Of a DNA stretch of 20,744 nucleotides, positions 14,319 to 20,744 are shown piece by piece. Positions within the stretch are counted from its first letter, which is position 1, and every line of letters starts with the position of its first letter. The translations under genes were made by a program, and so were the position numbers. A model generated the notes under the pieces. It made no database searches. It was not told the DNA's origin and saw only the letters and a list, made by a program, of their open reading frames with translations. Source of the DNA: an uncultured Clostridia bacterium (GTDB lineage: Bacteria; Bacillota_A; Clostridia; Christensenellales; Aristaeellaceae); NCBI GenBank assembly GCA_946408865.1, contig CAMJTZ010000017.1, positions 1 through 20,744 on the forward strand, given 5' to 3'.

Positions 14319-14360
14319 GAGCGTACGCCGGAAGAAAAACAATACGAAAAAAGGTTTTTA

Positions 14361-14369
14361 TGCTATACT
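14361..14369 (+). promoter_or_regulatory. Extended -10 promoter of the metF-metH operon
   Basis: TG C TATACT (TATACT at 14364-14369) is an extended -10 element with no good -35 box at 17 nt. The leader to the metF start is only about 25 nt, too short for a riboswitch, so control, if any, would be by a DNA-binding regulator or further upstream sequence. Confidence 0.6.
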
Positions 14370-14400
14370 TGATCCAATGAACGGAAAAGGGGACAGGACC

Positions 14401-15261
14401 ATGCGCATTTCAGAACTGCTGAAACAGGGCGGAGTGACTTTCTCCCTCGAAGTATTCCCGCCGAAAACATCTGAAAAATACAGCGAAACCGCGGCGAAAG
14501 CCCTGGAGATCGCGCAGCTGAAGCCGGATTTCATGAGCGTGACCTACGGAGCGGGGGGCGGTACCGGGGAATTCACCACCGGAATCGCGGCGGATATCCA
14601 GAAGACCTGGGGCGTGCCGACGCTGGCACACCTGACCTGCGTGAGCTCCACGCGGGAGCATGTGCTGAAGATGCTGGAACTGTACCGGCAGAACGGGATC
14701 GAGAACATCCTGGCGCTGCGGGGAGATATCCCGAAGGACGGGAAGGTCTCCGAGGATTACAAATACGCGGTGGAGCTGATCCGGGATATCCGGGAAAACG
14801 GGGATTTCTGCATCGGCGGGGCCTGCTATCCGGAAGGGCATATCGAGAGCGCGCACAAGGCGGAGGATCTGCGTCACCTGAAGGAGAAGACGGACGCAGG
14901 GCTGGACTTCCTGACGACGCAGATGTTTTTCAACAACGCGGTGTTTTTCAACTTCCTGTACCGGGCGCGGGAGGCGGGGATCAACGTTCCGATTATCGCG
15001 GGCATCATGCCCATCACCAGTCCGAAGCAGCTGAGCCGCAGCGTGGCCATGTCCGGGACGGACGTGCCGCAGCGGTTCCGGGCGATTGTGGATTACTTCG
15101 GGGAGAGTCCGGCAGCCATGACGCAGGCGGGCATCGTTTACGCGACGGAACAGATTATCGACCTGGTGGCCAACGGGATCCGGCATATCCATGTCTACAC
15201 GATGAACAAGCCGGAAGTGGCCGAAGGCATCATGAAAAACCTTTCTGAAATACTGAGGTGA
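14401..15261 (+). CDS. metF: Methylenetetrahydrofolate reductase
   Basis: A 286-residue flavoprotein that reduces 5,10-methylene-THF to 5-methyl-THF, the methyl donor for the downstream methionine synthase. Seen: TFSLEVFPPKT (13-23) with the conserved catalytic Glu at 17 (equivalent of E. coli Glu28), SVTYGAGGG (46-54), HLTCVSSTREHV (77-88), NILALRGDIP (102-111), GGACYPEGH, DFLTTQMFFNN and PIIAGIMPITS near the C-terminus. Length is normal for bacterial MetF. ATG 14401 is chosen over the longer open frame from 14284 because the promoter at 14361 and the purine run AAAAGGGGA lie between them, and the protein aligns from MRISELL. It is the first gene of a three-gene operon; its stop is 3 bp before the next start. 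Confidence 0.96.
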   Translation: MRISELLKQGGVTFSLEVFPPKTSEKYSETAAKALEIAQLKPDFMSVTYGAGGGTGEFTTGIAADIQKTWGVPTLAHLTCVSSTREHVLKMLELYRQNGIENILALRGDIPKDGKVSEDYKYAVELIRDIRENGDFCIGGACYPEGHIESAHKAEDLRHLKEKTDAGLDFLTTQMFFNNAVFFNFLYRAREAGINVPIIAGIMPITSPKQLSRSVAMSGTDVPQRFRAIVDYFGESPAAMTQAGIVYATEQIIDLVANGIRHIHVYTMNKPEVAEGIMKNLSEILR

Positions 15262-15264
15262 CGG

Positions 15265-15921
15265 ATGAGGATTCCGGTGGAGGAAGCCCTGCGGTATATG
15301 GGCGCGGCACAGGCGGACGAAGCGACGAGGCTTCTTGCCGGGGAAACGGCGGAGATGCTGGAGAAAAGACTGCATCCCCGATACCTGTGGCGCGCTTTTC
15401 GGATTGCCCGCGGGGAGGGGGAAATCCGGCTGGAAGGCGCCGGGATCAGGCTGCCGGGGACGCTGGCTGAAAAGATGCTGGCGGAATGCGACACGGCGGC
15501 GCTCCTGATCGCTACGCTGGGGGCGGGATTCGACCGGATGATGCAGGAATGGGAAAAGCGCGATATGGCGCGGGCGGCTGTGATGGACGTCTGCGGCAGC
15601 GCGTGGACGGAAGCCGTATGCGACGAGGCGGAGGAAGAAATCCGCAGCCGGTTTCCCGGACGGTTTCTGACGGACCGGTTCAGCCCGGGATACGGCGACC
15701 TGCCGCTGGCGCTGCAGGCCGGATTTCTGCAGGCGCTGGACGCCGGGCGGAAGCTGGGAATCACTGTGAACGAGAGCTTCCTGCTGTTTCCGTGCAAATC
15801 GGTAACGGCGGTCATCGGGCTGGCGGACCGGCCCCAGGGGGCGAAGATCCGCGGATGCGGATCCTGCAGACTGCGCGACACATGTTCATACAGGGAAAGA
15901 GGGATTTTCTGTGGAGATTAA
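15265..15921 (+). CDS. Stand-alone MetH reactivation (vitamin B12-dependent methionine synthase activation domain) protein
   Basis: A 218-residue protein matching the C-terminal activation domain of classical MetH, which binds S-adenosylmethionine and supports reductive methylation of inactive cob(II)alamin. The SAM-binding signature RFSPGYGDLPL (138-148) is intact, and FLLFPCKSVTAVIGLADRP follows as in the family. The first half (1-90) is an alpha/beta region with ALLIATLGAGFD. A C-terminal Cys-rich end (CGSCRLRDTC, 198-207, and C216) may bind metal or Fe-S, which is inference. In many Firmicutes this domain is a separate gene next to a shortened MetH, exactly as here. Its 3' end overlaps the metH start by 11 nt, suggesting translational coupling. 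Confidence 0.92.
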   Translation: MRIPVEEALRYMGAAQADEATRLLAGETAEMLEKRLHPRYLWRAFRIARGEGEIRLEGAGIRLPGTLAEKMLAECDTAALLIATLGAGFDRMMQEWEKRDMARAAVMDVCGSAWTEAVCDEAEEEIRSRFPGRFLTDRFSPGYGDLPLALQAGFLQALDAGRKLGITVNESFLLFPCKSVTAVIGLADRPQGAKIRGCGSCRLRDTCSYRERGIFCGD

Positions 15922-18253
15922 ACTGCCGATGCTGCTCGACGGCGCGATGGGCACCATGCTGCAGAAAAGCGGCATGAAGCCCGGCACTGTTCCGGAAACG
16001 CTGAACATTACGGATCCGGAAATGGTGGCTACGGTGCACCGGGCCTATTACCGGGCCGGAAGCCGTGCGGTTTACGCCAACACCTTCGGCGCGAACCGGC
16101 TGAAAATGAAAAATACGGGCTATACCGTGCAGGAGATCATCACCGCGGGGATTCGCCTGGCGCGGGACTGCGCGCGGGAAACCGGCGGGATCGTCGGGCT
16201 GGACGTGGGACCGCTCGGTGTGATGCTCGAACCGCTGGGATCCCTGCCTTTTGACGCGGCGGTGGATATGTACCGGGAGATCATGCGCGCCGGGGCGGAA
16301 GCCGGGGCAGACATGATCGCCATCGAAACGATGAGTGACCTGGCGGAGACGCGGGCGGCGCTGCTGGCGGCGAAGGAAGAGACGGACCTGCCGGTGTTCG
16401 TGACAATGAGCTTTGACGCCACGGGGCGGACGTTCACCGGCTGTACGCCGGCTTCCATGGCGCGGACGCTGGAAGGCCTTGGCGCGGACGCGGTAGGCAT
16501 CAACTGCTCGCTGGGACCGAAGGAAATGATTCCCATGATCCGGGAGATCCGGGAGAATACGACGCTGCCGGTAATCGCCAAGCCGAACGCGGGCCTGCCG
16601 GACCCGGTGACAGGCGCCTATGGCGTGGACGCGGAAAGCTTCGCGGAAGCGATGAAGGAACTGGCGGCCGCCGGAGCGGAGATTGTGGGCGGATGCTGCG
16701 GAACGGACCCGGATTATATCGCAGCGCTGGCGCGGACGGAACTGCCGAAGGCGGAGCGGCCGGAGACCGGCGGAGCGGTCTGCACGGGGGCGGTATGCCT
16801 GCCGACGGACAGGATCCGCGTGATCGGCGAGCGGATCAATCCGACCGGAAAGAAACGCCTGCAGCAGGCGCTGCTGGAGGACGACACGGACTACCTGGTG
16901 CAGCTGGCAATCAGCCAGGCGGACGCCGGGGCGGACCTGCTGGATATCAATGTCGGATACCCGGGAGTGGATGAAGTAAGCATGCTGCTGCGCGCGGTGC
17001 AGGCGATTCAGAGCGCGGTGGACCTGCCCCTGCAGCTGGACACGACGAATCCGGCGGCACTGGAGGCGGCGCTGCGCGTTTACCATGGAAAGGCCGCCGT
17101 CAACTCCGTGAACGGCAAGGAGGAAAGCCTGCGGACGGTCCTGCCGCTGGTGAAAAAATACGGCGCGGCGGTGGTCGGCCTGACGCTGGACGAAAACGGC
17201 ATCCCGGACACGGCGGAAAAGCGCGTTGCGATCGCCCGGAAGATCCTGGAGCGGGCGGCGGAGACCGGGATTCCGAAGGAAGACGTATGGATCGACTGCC
17301 TGACGCTGACGGTTTCCGCCCAGCAGGAGCAGGCGATGGAAACGCTGAAGGCTGTACGCGCAGTCCGGGAAGAGCTCGGACTGCGGACGGTGCTCGGCGT
17401 CAGCAACATCTCCTTCGGCCTGCCGAACCGGATGCTGGTGACGCGGGGATTCCTGGCGGCGGCGCTGGAGGCGGGACTGACACTGCCGATCGTGAACCCG
17501 AACCAGAAGGAAATCATGGATGTGATCGCCGCACGCAGGGTGCTGAACGGCGAGGACGAGGGATGCCGCGGATACGTGGAACGGTTCGCGGAGGAAACGC
17601 CGGTCAGCGCGCCGGCGGCTGCGACGGAGATGACGCTTCGGGACGCGATCCGCAAGGGACTGCGGAAGGAGGCAGAGCGGCTGACGGCCGAAGCGCTGAA
17701 AACCCGGACCGAGATGGAGCTGGTGGAGCAGGAACTGATTCCCGCGCTGGAGGAAACGGGCGAGAAGTATGAACAGGGAAAAGTTTTCCTGCCGCAGCTG
17801 CTTTCCGCCGCGCAGGCGGCGCAGAACGCTTTCGGGGAAATCCGGGGATCGCTGCTGCGGAAGGGCGAACAGGGAACGGACCGGGGTTCGCTGATTATGG
17901 CGACGGTGCAGGGCGATATCCACGATATCGGAAAGAATATTGTGATCACGGTGCTGGAGAACTATGGGTACCGGGTACACGACCTGGGGAAGGACGTGCC
18001 GCCGGAGACGATTGTGAAGGCAGCCCGGGAGAAGGGCATTCGCCTGGTGGGCCTGAGCGCGCTGATGACGACGACGCTGCCGGCCATGGCGGAGACCGTA
18101 CGGCAGCTGAAGGAACTGCCGGATCCGCCGCAGGTGATGGTCGGCGGCGCAGTGGTGACGGAAGATTACGCGAAGACCATCGGCGCGGACTTCTACGCGC
18201 GCGACGTGCGGGAAGCGGTGAAGGTGACAGCCAGGGTGTTTGGCGGTCAGTGA
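15911..18253 (+). CDS. metH: Cobalamin-dependent methionine synthase lacking the activation domain
   Basis: A 780-residue enzyme that moves the methyl group of 5-methyl-THF to homocysteine through B12. Domains in order: homocysteine-binding barrel (1-280) with zinc ligands C199, C262 and C263 (NCSLGPKEM, GGCCGTDPDY); pterin-binding barrel (about 300-560, from RIRVIGERINPTGKKR); helical B12 cap (about 575-660); and Rossmann B12 domain (about 660-780) with GDIHDIGKN, where H671 is the lower cobalt ligand, and GLSALMTTTLPAM. Full-length MetH is about 1200 residues; the missing activation domain is the gene just upstream. The start is GTG 15911, inside the end of that gene, behind AAAGAGGG. A strong terminator follows 4 bp after the stop. 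Confidence 0.95.
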   Translation: MEIKLPMLLDGAMGTMLQKSGMKPGTVPETLNITDPEMVATVHRAYYRAGSRAVYANTFGANRLKMKNTGYTVQEIITAGIRLARDCARETGGIVGLDVGPLGVMLEPLGSLPFDAAVDMYREIMRAGAEAGADMIAIETMSDLAETRAALLAAKEETDLPVFVTMSFDATGRTFTGCTPASMARTLEGLGADAVGINCSLGPKEMIPMIREIRENTTLPVIAKPNAGLPDPVTGAYGVDAESFAEAMKELAAAGAEIVGGCCGTDPDYIAALARTELPKAERPETGGAVCTGAVCLPTDRIRVIGERINPTGKKRLQQALLEDDTDYLVQLAISQADAGADLLDINVGYPGVDEVSMLLRAVQAIQSAVDLPLQLDTTNPAALEAALRVYHGKAAVNSVNGKEESLRTVLPLVKKYGAAVVGLTLDENGIPDTAEKRVAIARKILERAAETGIPKEDVWIDCLTLTVSAQQEQAMETLKAVRAVREELGLRTVLGVSNISFGLPNRMLVTRGFLAAALEAGLTLPIVNPNQKEIMDVIAARRVLNGEDEGCRGYVERFAEETPVSAPAAATEMTLRDAIRKGLRKEAERLTAEALKTRTEMELVEQELIPALEETGEKYEQGKVFLPQLLSAAQAAQNAFGEIRGSLLRKGEQGTDRGSLIMATVQGDIHDIGKNIVITVLENYGYRVHDLGKDVPPETIVKAAREKGIRLVGLSALMTTTLPAMAETVRQLKELPDPPQVMVGGAVVTEDYAKTIGADFYARDVREAVKVTARVFGGQ

Positions 18254-18256
18254 CAG

Positions 18257-18294
18257 AAAAAAAGGGCCGGAGCAGTTTTCTGCTCCGGCCCTTT
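18257..18294. terminator. Bidirectional intrinsic terminator
   Basis: A perfect 15-bp stem (AAAGGGCCGGAGCAG 18261-18275 with CTGCTCCGGCCCTTT 18280-18294) has a TTTT loop. On the - strand it is followed by seven T (18263-18257), a textbook terminator for the symporter gene. In the + direction the stem ends metH with a weaker CCCTTT-type tail. It serves both convergent genes. Confidence 0.93.
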
Positions 18295-18308
18295 GATGAT
18301 TTCAGGGG

Positions 18309-19904
18309 TCAGGGTTCCTCGGTTTCGATGGAGTCCTTGGCGAGGACGGTTACCTTGCGCTCGTAGCAGCTGAAGATATTGTCCACGAAAGCTTTGTCGG
18401 GCCTCCGGGAAAGGAGGCTGACCAGGGGGACCAGGATCAGCCCGGCGATCATGCAGAAGGCGCCGGCGTTGATCGGGGACTGGAGGAAACCGAGATTGAG
18501 GCTGATCACCTTCAGGTTGCCCAGCATATCGATCGTCATGAAGACGGTGGAAAAGAGCATGGAAGCCCAGCAGCCTGCAGCCGTGGTGCGCTTCCAGTAC
18601 AGACCGTAGAGGAAGGGAGCCAGGAAGGCGCCGGCCATGGCGCCCCAACTGATGCCCATGGCCTGCGCGATGAAGGCGATGCCGGTCTTGCTCTGGACAA
18701 TGGCGAGGGCGGCAGAGATTACGATGAAGACGACGATCAGCACACGCAGGACGAGAAGCTGCTTTTTCTCATCCATGTTCTTCACCATGCGGCCTTTGAT
18801 CAGGTCCAGGGTGACGGTGGAGGAGGAGGTCAGCACCAGAGAAGACAGGGTGGACATCGAGGCGGAAAGCACCAGGATAATCACGACGGCCAGCAGGAAG
18901 GGACTGAGGCTGGAAAGCATGGTCGGAATGACATTGTCGAAGCCGCCCTGCGGATTGCCGCCGGCTGCAGCGCCGAGTTCCGCGGAGAAGAGACGGCCGA
19001 AACCGCCCAGGAAGTAGCAGCCGCCGGCAACGATGATCGCGAAGACCGTGGAGATGATGGTTCCCTTATGGATGGAACCTTCACTCTTGATGGCATAGAA
19101 TTTGCCGATCATCTGGGGCAGGCCCCAGGTGCCCAGGGAGGTCAGGATCACAACGCCCAGCAGGCTCAGCGGATCCGGACCGAAGAAGGAATTGAAGATG
19201 CCGGGAACTTCGCCGTTGGGGATCGTCGGATCCGAGGCGGCGGCGAGGCCGTTCAGGGAAGCCATGAAGCCGCCCTTGCTGCTGAGCACAGCCGCGATGA
19301 CGGCGACGATGCCGACGAGCATGATCAGGCCCTGGATAAAATCATTGACCGCGGTGGCCATATAGCCGCCGACGATAACGTAAATCGCGGTGAGAACAGC
19401 CATGACGATGACGCATACGGAATAGTCAATGCTGAACGCCATTCCGAAAAGGCGGCTCAGGCCGTTGTACAGCGAGGCGGTATACGGGATCATGAAGATG
19501 AAGATTACGATGGAGGCGGCAATCTTCAGCGAGGGGGAGGAGAAGCGTTTCTCAAAGAAGTCCGGCATGGTGGCGCTGCCGAGATGCTGCGTCATCACGC
19601 GGGTGCGCCGGCCGAGGATGACCCAGGCGAGGAGCGAGCCGATAATCGCGTTGCCGATCCCGACCCAGGTGGCGGCGAGGCCGAACTTCCAGCCGAACTG
19701 GCCGGCATAGCCGACGAAGATAACGGCGGAGAAGTAGGACGTGCCGTAGGCAAAGGCGGTCAGCCAGGGACCGACGTTGCGGCCGCCGAGCACGAAACCG
19801 TTGACGTCGGTGGAATGCCTGCGGCAGTAGAAGCCGACAAAGATCATGACACCGAAGAAGACCAGGAGCATACCGATTTTGAGCGCGAGATCACCGAACG
19901 ACAT
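18309..19904 (-). CDS. Sodium:solute symporter (SSS family)
   Basis: A 531-residue inner-membrane protein with about 13 hydrophobic helices, of the family that includes PutP (proline), PanF (pantothenate) and sugar/Na+ symporters. Seen: FVLGGRNVGPWLTAFAYG (37-54), TSYFSAVIFVGYAGQFGW (55-72) in helix 2, the region forming the Na+ and substrate site, and LSASMSTLSSLVLTSSSTVT, the conserved Ser/Thr-rich helix 9 segment. The substrate cannot be read from the sequence, but the T-box leader implies an amino acid. ATG 19904 is chosen over the open frame to 20030, which only runs back through the T-box; GAAGGG lies about 7 nt upstream. It is a single gene closed by the terminator at 18257-18294. Confidence 0.9.
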   Translation of the reverse strand: MSFGDLALKIGMLLVFFGVMIFVGFYCRRHSTDVNGFVLGGRNVGPWLTAFAYGTSYFSAVIFVGYAGQFGWKFGLAATWVGIGNAIIGSLLAWVILGRRTRVMTQHLGSATMPDFFEKRFSSPSLKIAASIVIFIFMIPYTASLYNGLSRLFGMAFSIDYSVCVIVMAVLTAIYVIVGGYMATAVNDFIQGLIMLVGIVAVIAAVLSSKGGFMASLNGLAAASDPTIPNGEVPGIFNSFFGPDPLSLLGVVILTSLGTWGLPQMIGKFYAIKSEGSIHKGTIISTVFAIIVAGGCYFLGGFGRLFSAELGAAAGGNPQGGFDNVIPTMLSSLSPFLLAVVIILVLSASMSTLSSLVLTSSSTVTLDLIKGRMVKNMDEKKQLLVLRVLIVVFIVISAALAIVQSKTGIAFIAQAMGISWGAMAGAFLAPFLYGLYWKRTTAAGCWASMLFSTVFMTIDMLGNLKVISLNLGFLQSPINAGAFCMIAGLILVPLVSLLSRRPDKAFVDNIFSCYERKVTVLAKDSIETEEP

Positions 19905-19938
19905 GAGACAACCCTTCTTTCCGGGGTCCGCTGAACTG

Positions 19939-19970
19939 AAAAACCCTCTGTGCCGCATGGACACAGAGGG
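19939..19970 (-). terminator. T-box leader terminator
   Basis: On the - strand CCCTCTGTG (19970-19962), a 9-nt loop and CACAGAGGG (19952-19944) make a perfect 9-bp stem followed by TTTTT (19943-19939). It sits directly after the T-box motif and 34 nt before the symporter start. It is the conditional terminator of the T-box switch. Confidence 0.92.
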
Positions 19971-20196
19971 CGAATTCAATCGCGGTACCACCTCAGTTTT
20001 ACTGCATAAGCAGCCTCCGGATACTGACATATCCTTAACGCTGTAACGGGCGCACCCGGCGTTCCTACTTCCCGAAACGGGGTTGGGATTGCTGCTCCGG
20101 AGGGTAATTCGGAAAAAGGCCCTGACCGCCTTGCACCGGCCGGCAGCTCTCTGGACAGGGGAACGGTCTTCCTACTGGATCTCCTTCATCGCAGAG
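19939..20196 (-). promoter_or_regulatory. T-box riboswitch leader (candidate tyrosine specifier)
   Basis: This tRNA-sensing leader controls the symporter. Read on the - strand: a Stem I base CTGC with K-turn GATGA, the loop-E strand AGTA, the distal AGAGAG motif (20152-20147) with GGTGCAAGGCGG, then GAA (20110-20108), and finally the T-box GAGGTGGTACCGCG (19994-19981) and terminator. Aligning to Bacillus subtilis glyQS (GAA, one base, specifier, six bases, GAGC), the specifier is TAC (20106-20104), a Tyr codon. It is followed by C where a purine is usual. An alternative reading two bases earlier, ATT (20108-20106) followed by A, would be Ile. The TGGT bulge expects a tRNA with A73, which fits either. 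Confidence 0.9.
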
Positions 20197-20198
20197 CA

Positions 20199-20228
20199 AT
20201 CATAGTACGGCGGAGGGACTGACGTCAA
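20199..20228 (-). promoter_or_regulatory. Promoter of the T-box leader
   Basis: On the - strand TTGACG (20228-20223) is followed after 18 nt by TATGAT (20204-20199), five of six matches to each box. The start would be near 20192-20196, at the first stem of the T-box. It is divergent from the TPP promoter 37 bp away. Confidence 0.65.
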
Positions 20229-20264
20229 GAATGTGTACAGAGGAAATACAGGATGGCCGATCGG

Positions 20265-20292
20265 TTGACAGGGGTCAGAAATGTGGTATAAT
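20265..20292 (+). promoter_or_regulatory. Promoter of the TPP riboswitch transcript
   Basis: TTGACA (20265-20270), a 16-nt spacer and TATAAT (20287-20292) preceded by TGG form a perfect two-box promoter with an extended -10. Transcription should start near 20299, about 20 nt before the aptamer. Confidence 0.9.
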
Positions 20293-20317
20293 AGTCGGCG
20301 TTCCTCAGGAACAAAGT

Positions 20318-20400
20318 CGCTGGGGGTGCCTTTACGGCTGAGAGGACTTTCGGGTCCGACCCTTGGAACCTGATGTAGGTTATCCTACCGTAGGGAAGCG
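20318..20400 (+). promoter_or_regulatory. TPP riboswitch aptamer (THI element)
   Basis: This RNA senses thiamine pyrophosphate and represses the downstream gene. Conserved blocks in order are GGGGTGCC (20323-20330), ACGGCTGAGAGG (the pyrimidine-binding CTGAGA at 20338-20343), a variable hairpin GGACTTTCGGGTCC, GACCCTTGGAACCTGAT (20358-20374), TAGGTTATCCTA as the pyrophosphate arm, and CGTAGGGAAGCG. P1 pairs CGCT (20318-20321) with AGCG (20397-20400). AAGCGC (20396-20401) can alternatively pair with GCGCTT (20419-20424) of the terminator stem. That gives an antiterminator when TPP is absent and a terminator when TPP closes P1. Confidence 0.96.
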
Positions 20401-20417
20401 CGGATCTGTTTTTTCAG

Positions 20418-20450
20418 GGCGCTTTCTTACGGGAAGCGCCTTTTAATTTT
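20418..20450 (+). terminator. TPP riboswitch expression-platform terminator
   Basis: GGCGCTT (20418-20424) pairs with AAGCGCC (20434-20440) across a 9-nt loop, followed by TTTTAATTTT. Its 5' arm competes with the end of the aptamer, so termination is predicted to be TPP-dependent. Confidence 0.88.
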
Positions 20451-20472
20451 GAGATCGGGGAGGATGTTTGCC

Positions 20473-20744
20473 ATGGAAGCCAGCGTTGCCATTCAGTCTC
20501 TGCCCGCGGTTGCGGACGACGAGGAACTCTGCCGGATTGTGGATGAGGTGATCGCGTATATCGCATCCACGGGATACAACTATTTTGTCGGTCCGTTTGA
20601 AACCACGATCGAGGGTCCTTATGACGAACTGATGGACATCGTGAAGGAATGCCAGCATATTGCCATCAGGGCCGGCGCTCCCGCGGTGGCCGCCTATGTC
20701 AAGGTTTCCTACAAGCCCGAAGGAGAGGTTCTTTCGATTGAAAA
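20473..20744 (+). CDS. Thiamine-binding protein, MTH1187/YkoF-like (partial, 5' end)
   Basis: The first 90 codons of a gene that runs off the right edge. The product (MEASVAIQSLPAVADDEE then IVDEVIAYIASTGYNYFVG) matches the small thiamine-binding family formerly DUF77 (MTH1187/YqgV type). Recognisable parts are VGPFETTIEGPYDELMDIVKE (about 39-59) and AYVKVSYKP. These soluble cytoplasmic proteins bind thiamine or its pyrimidine precursor and commonly precede genes of an ABC transporter for thiamine precursors, which may follow outside the window. ATG 20473 is chosen because GGGGAGG (20457-20463) is 9 nt upstream; the in-frame ATG at 20464 touches the SD. The TPP riboswitch immediately upstream independently supports a thiamine role. 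Confidence 0.92.
   Translation, partial: MEASVAIQSLPAVADDEELCRIVDEVIAYIASTGYNYFVGPFETTIEGPYDELMDIVKECQHIAIRAGAPAVAAYVKVSYKPEGEVLSIE

Noticed and set aside
15812..17980. Uninterrupted 722-residue antisense frame opposite metH
   Set aside because: metH on the + strand has intact zinc, pterin and B12 motifs. The antisense product is Arg/His/Gln-rich without any recognisable domain, and such frames arise from strong GC-rich codon bias. The same applies to long antisense frames over 2479-3696, 6556-8187, 9055-10467, 11427-12542 and 13247-14287.
19905..20030. N-terminal extension of the symporter to 20030
   Set aside because: The extra 42 codons run through the T-box sequence and its terminator, have no RBS at the far start, and precede a normal symporter N-terminus at 19904.

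Overview
The window looks like chromosomal DNA of a GC-rich anaerobic Clostridia-type Firmicute, probably an uncultured gut or rumen lineage. This is an inference from four things: a T-box leader, a transcription-terminating TPP riboswitch, a methionine synthase whose reactivation domain is a separate gene, and a VTC/DUF4956 surface cluster beside intracellular glycosidases. No insertion sequence, phage gene, CRISPR array, tRNA or rRNA was seen. Coding density is high, and most long overlapping reading frames are antisense shadows of GC-rich genes.

Layout. (1) 1-2283: the 3' end of an unrecognised + strand gene, a strong terminator, and a convergent glycogen branching enzyme of the eukaryote-like type. 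(2) 2485-8163: a tightly packed + strand cluster encoding a secreted beta-helix carbohydrate-binding protein with a Gly-rich tail, a VTC-type polyphosphate polymerase, a DUF4956 membrane protein, a membrane-anchored phosphodiester glycosidase, a 73-residue membrane protein and a GT-C type glycosyltransferase. It reads as a cell-surface polymer module. (3) 8199-9044: a GNAT acetyltransferase with its own promoter. (4) 9049-14233: two - strand cytoplasmic glycosidases (GH127 and GH29) flanking a + strand metY (O-acetylhomoserine sulfhydrylase). (5) 14361-18294: a metF / MetH-reactivation / metH operon ending in a bidirectional terminator. (6) 18309-20228: a - strand sodium:solute symporter behind a T-box leader. 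(7) 20265-20744: a divergent promoter, a TPP riboswitch and the start of a thiamine-binding protein gene.

Methionine is the main metabolic theme. metF supplies methyl-THF, metH methylates homocysteine with B12, the small protein reactivates oxidised MetH, and metY makes homocysteine by sulfhydrylation. The most striking signal is upstream of metY. A consensus promoter and a strong RBS drive a previously unlisted 32-codon leader peptide that begins Met-Met-Cys-Met-Cys. It is followed by an intrinsic terminator whose 5' arm can instead pair, over 11 perfect base pairs, with a segment just downstream of those codons. This has the architecture of a ribosome-mediated methionine/cysteine attenuator in place of the SAM riboswitch or T-box usual in Firmicutes.
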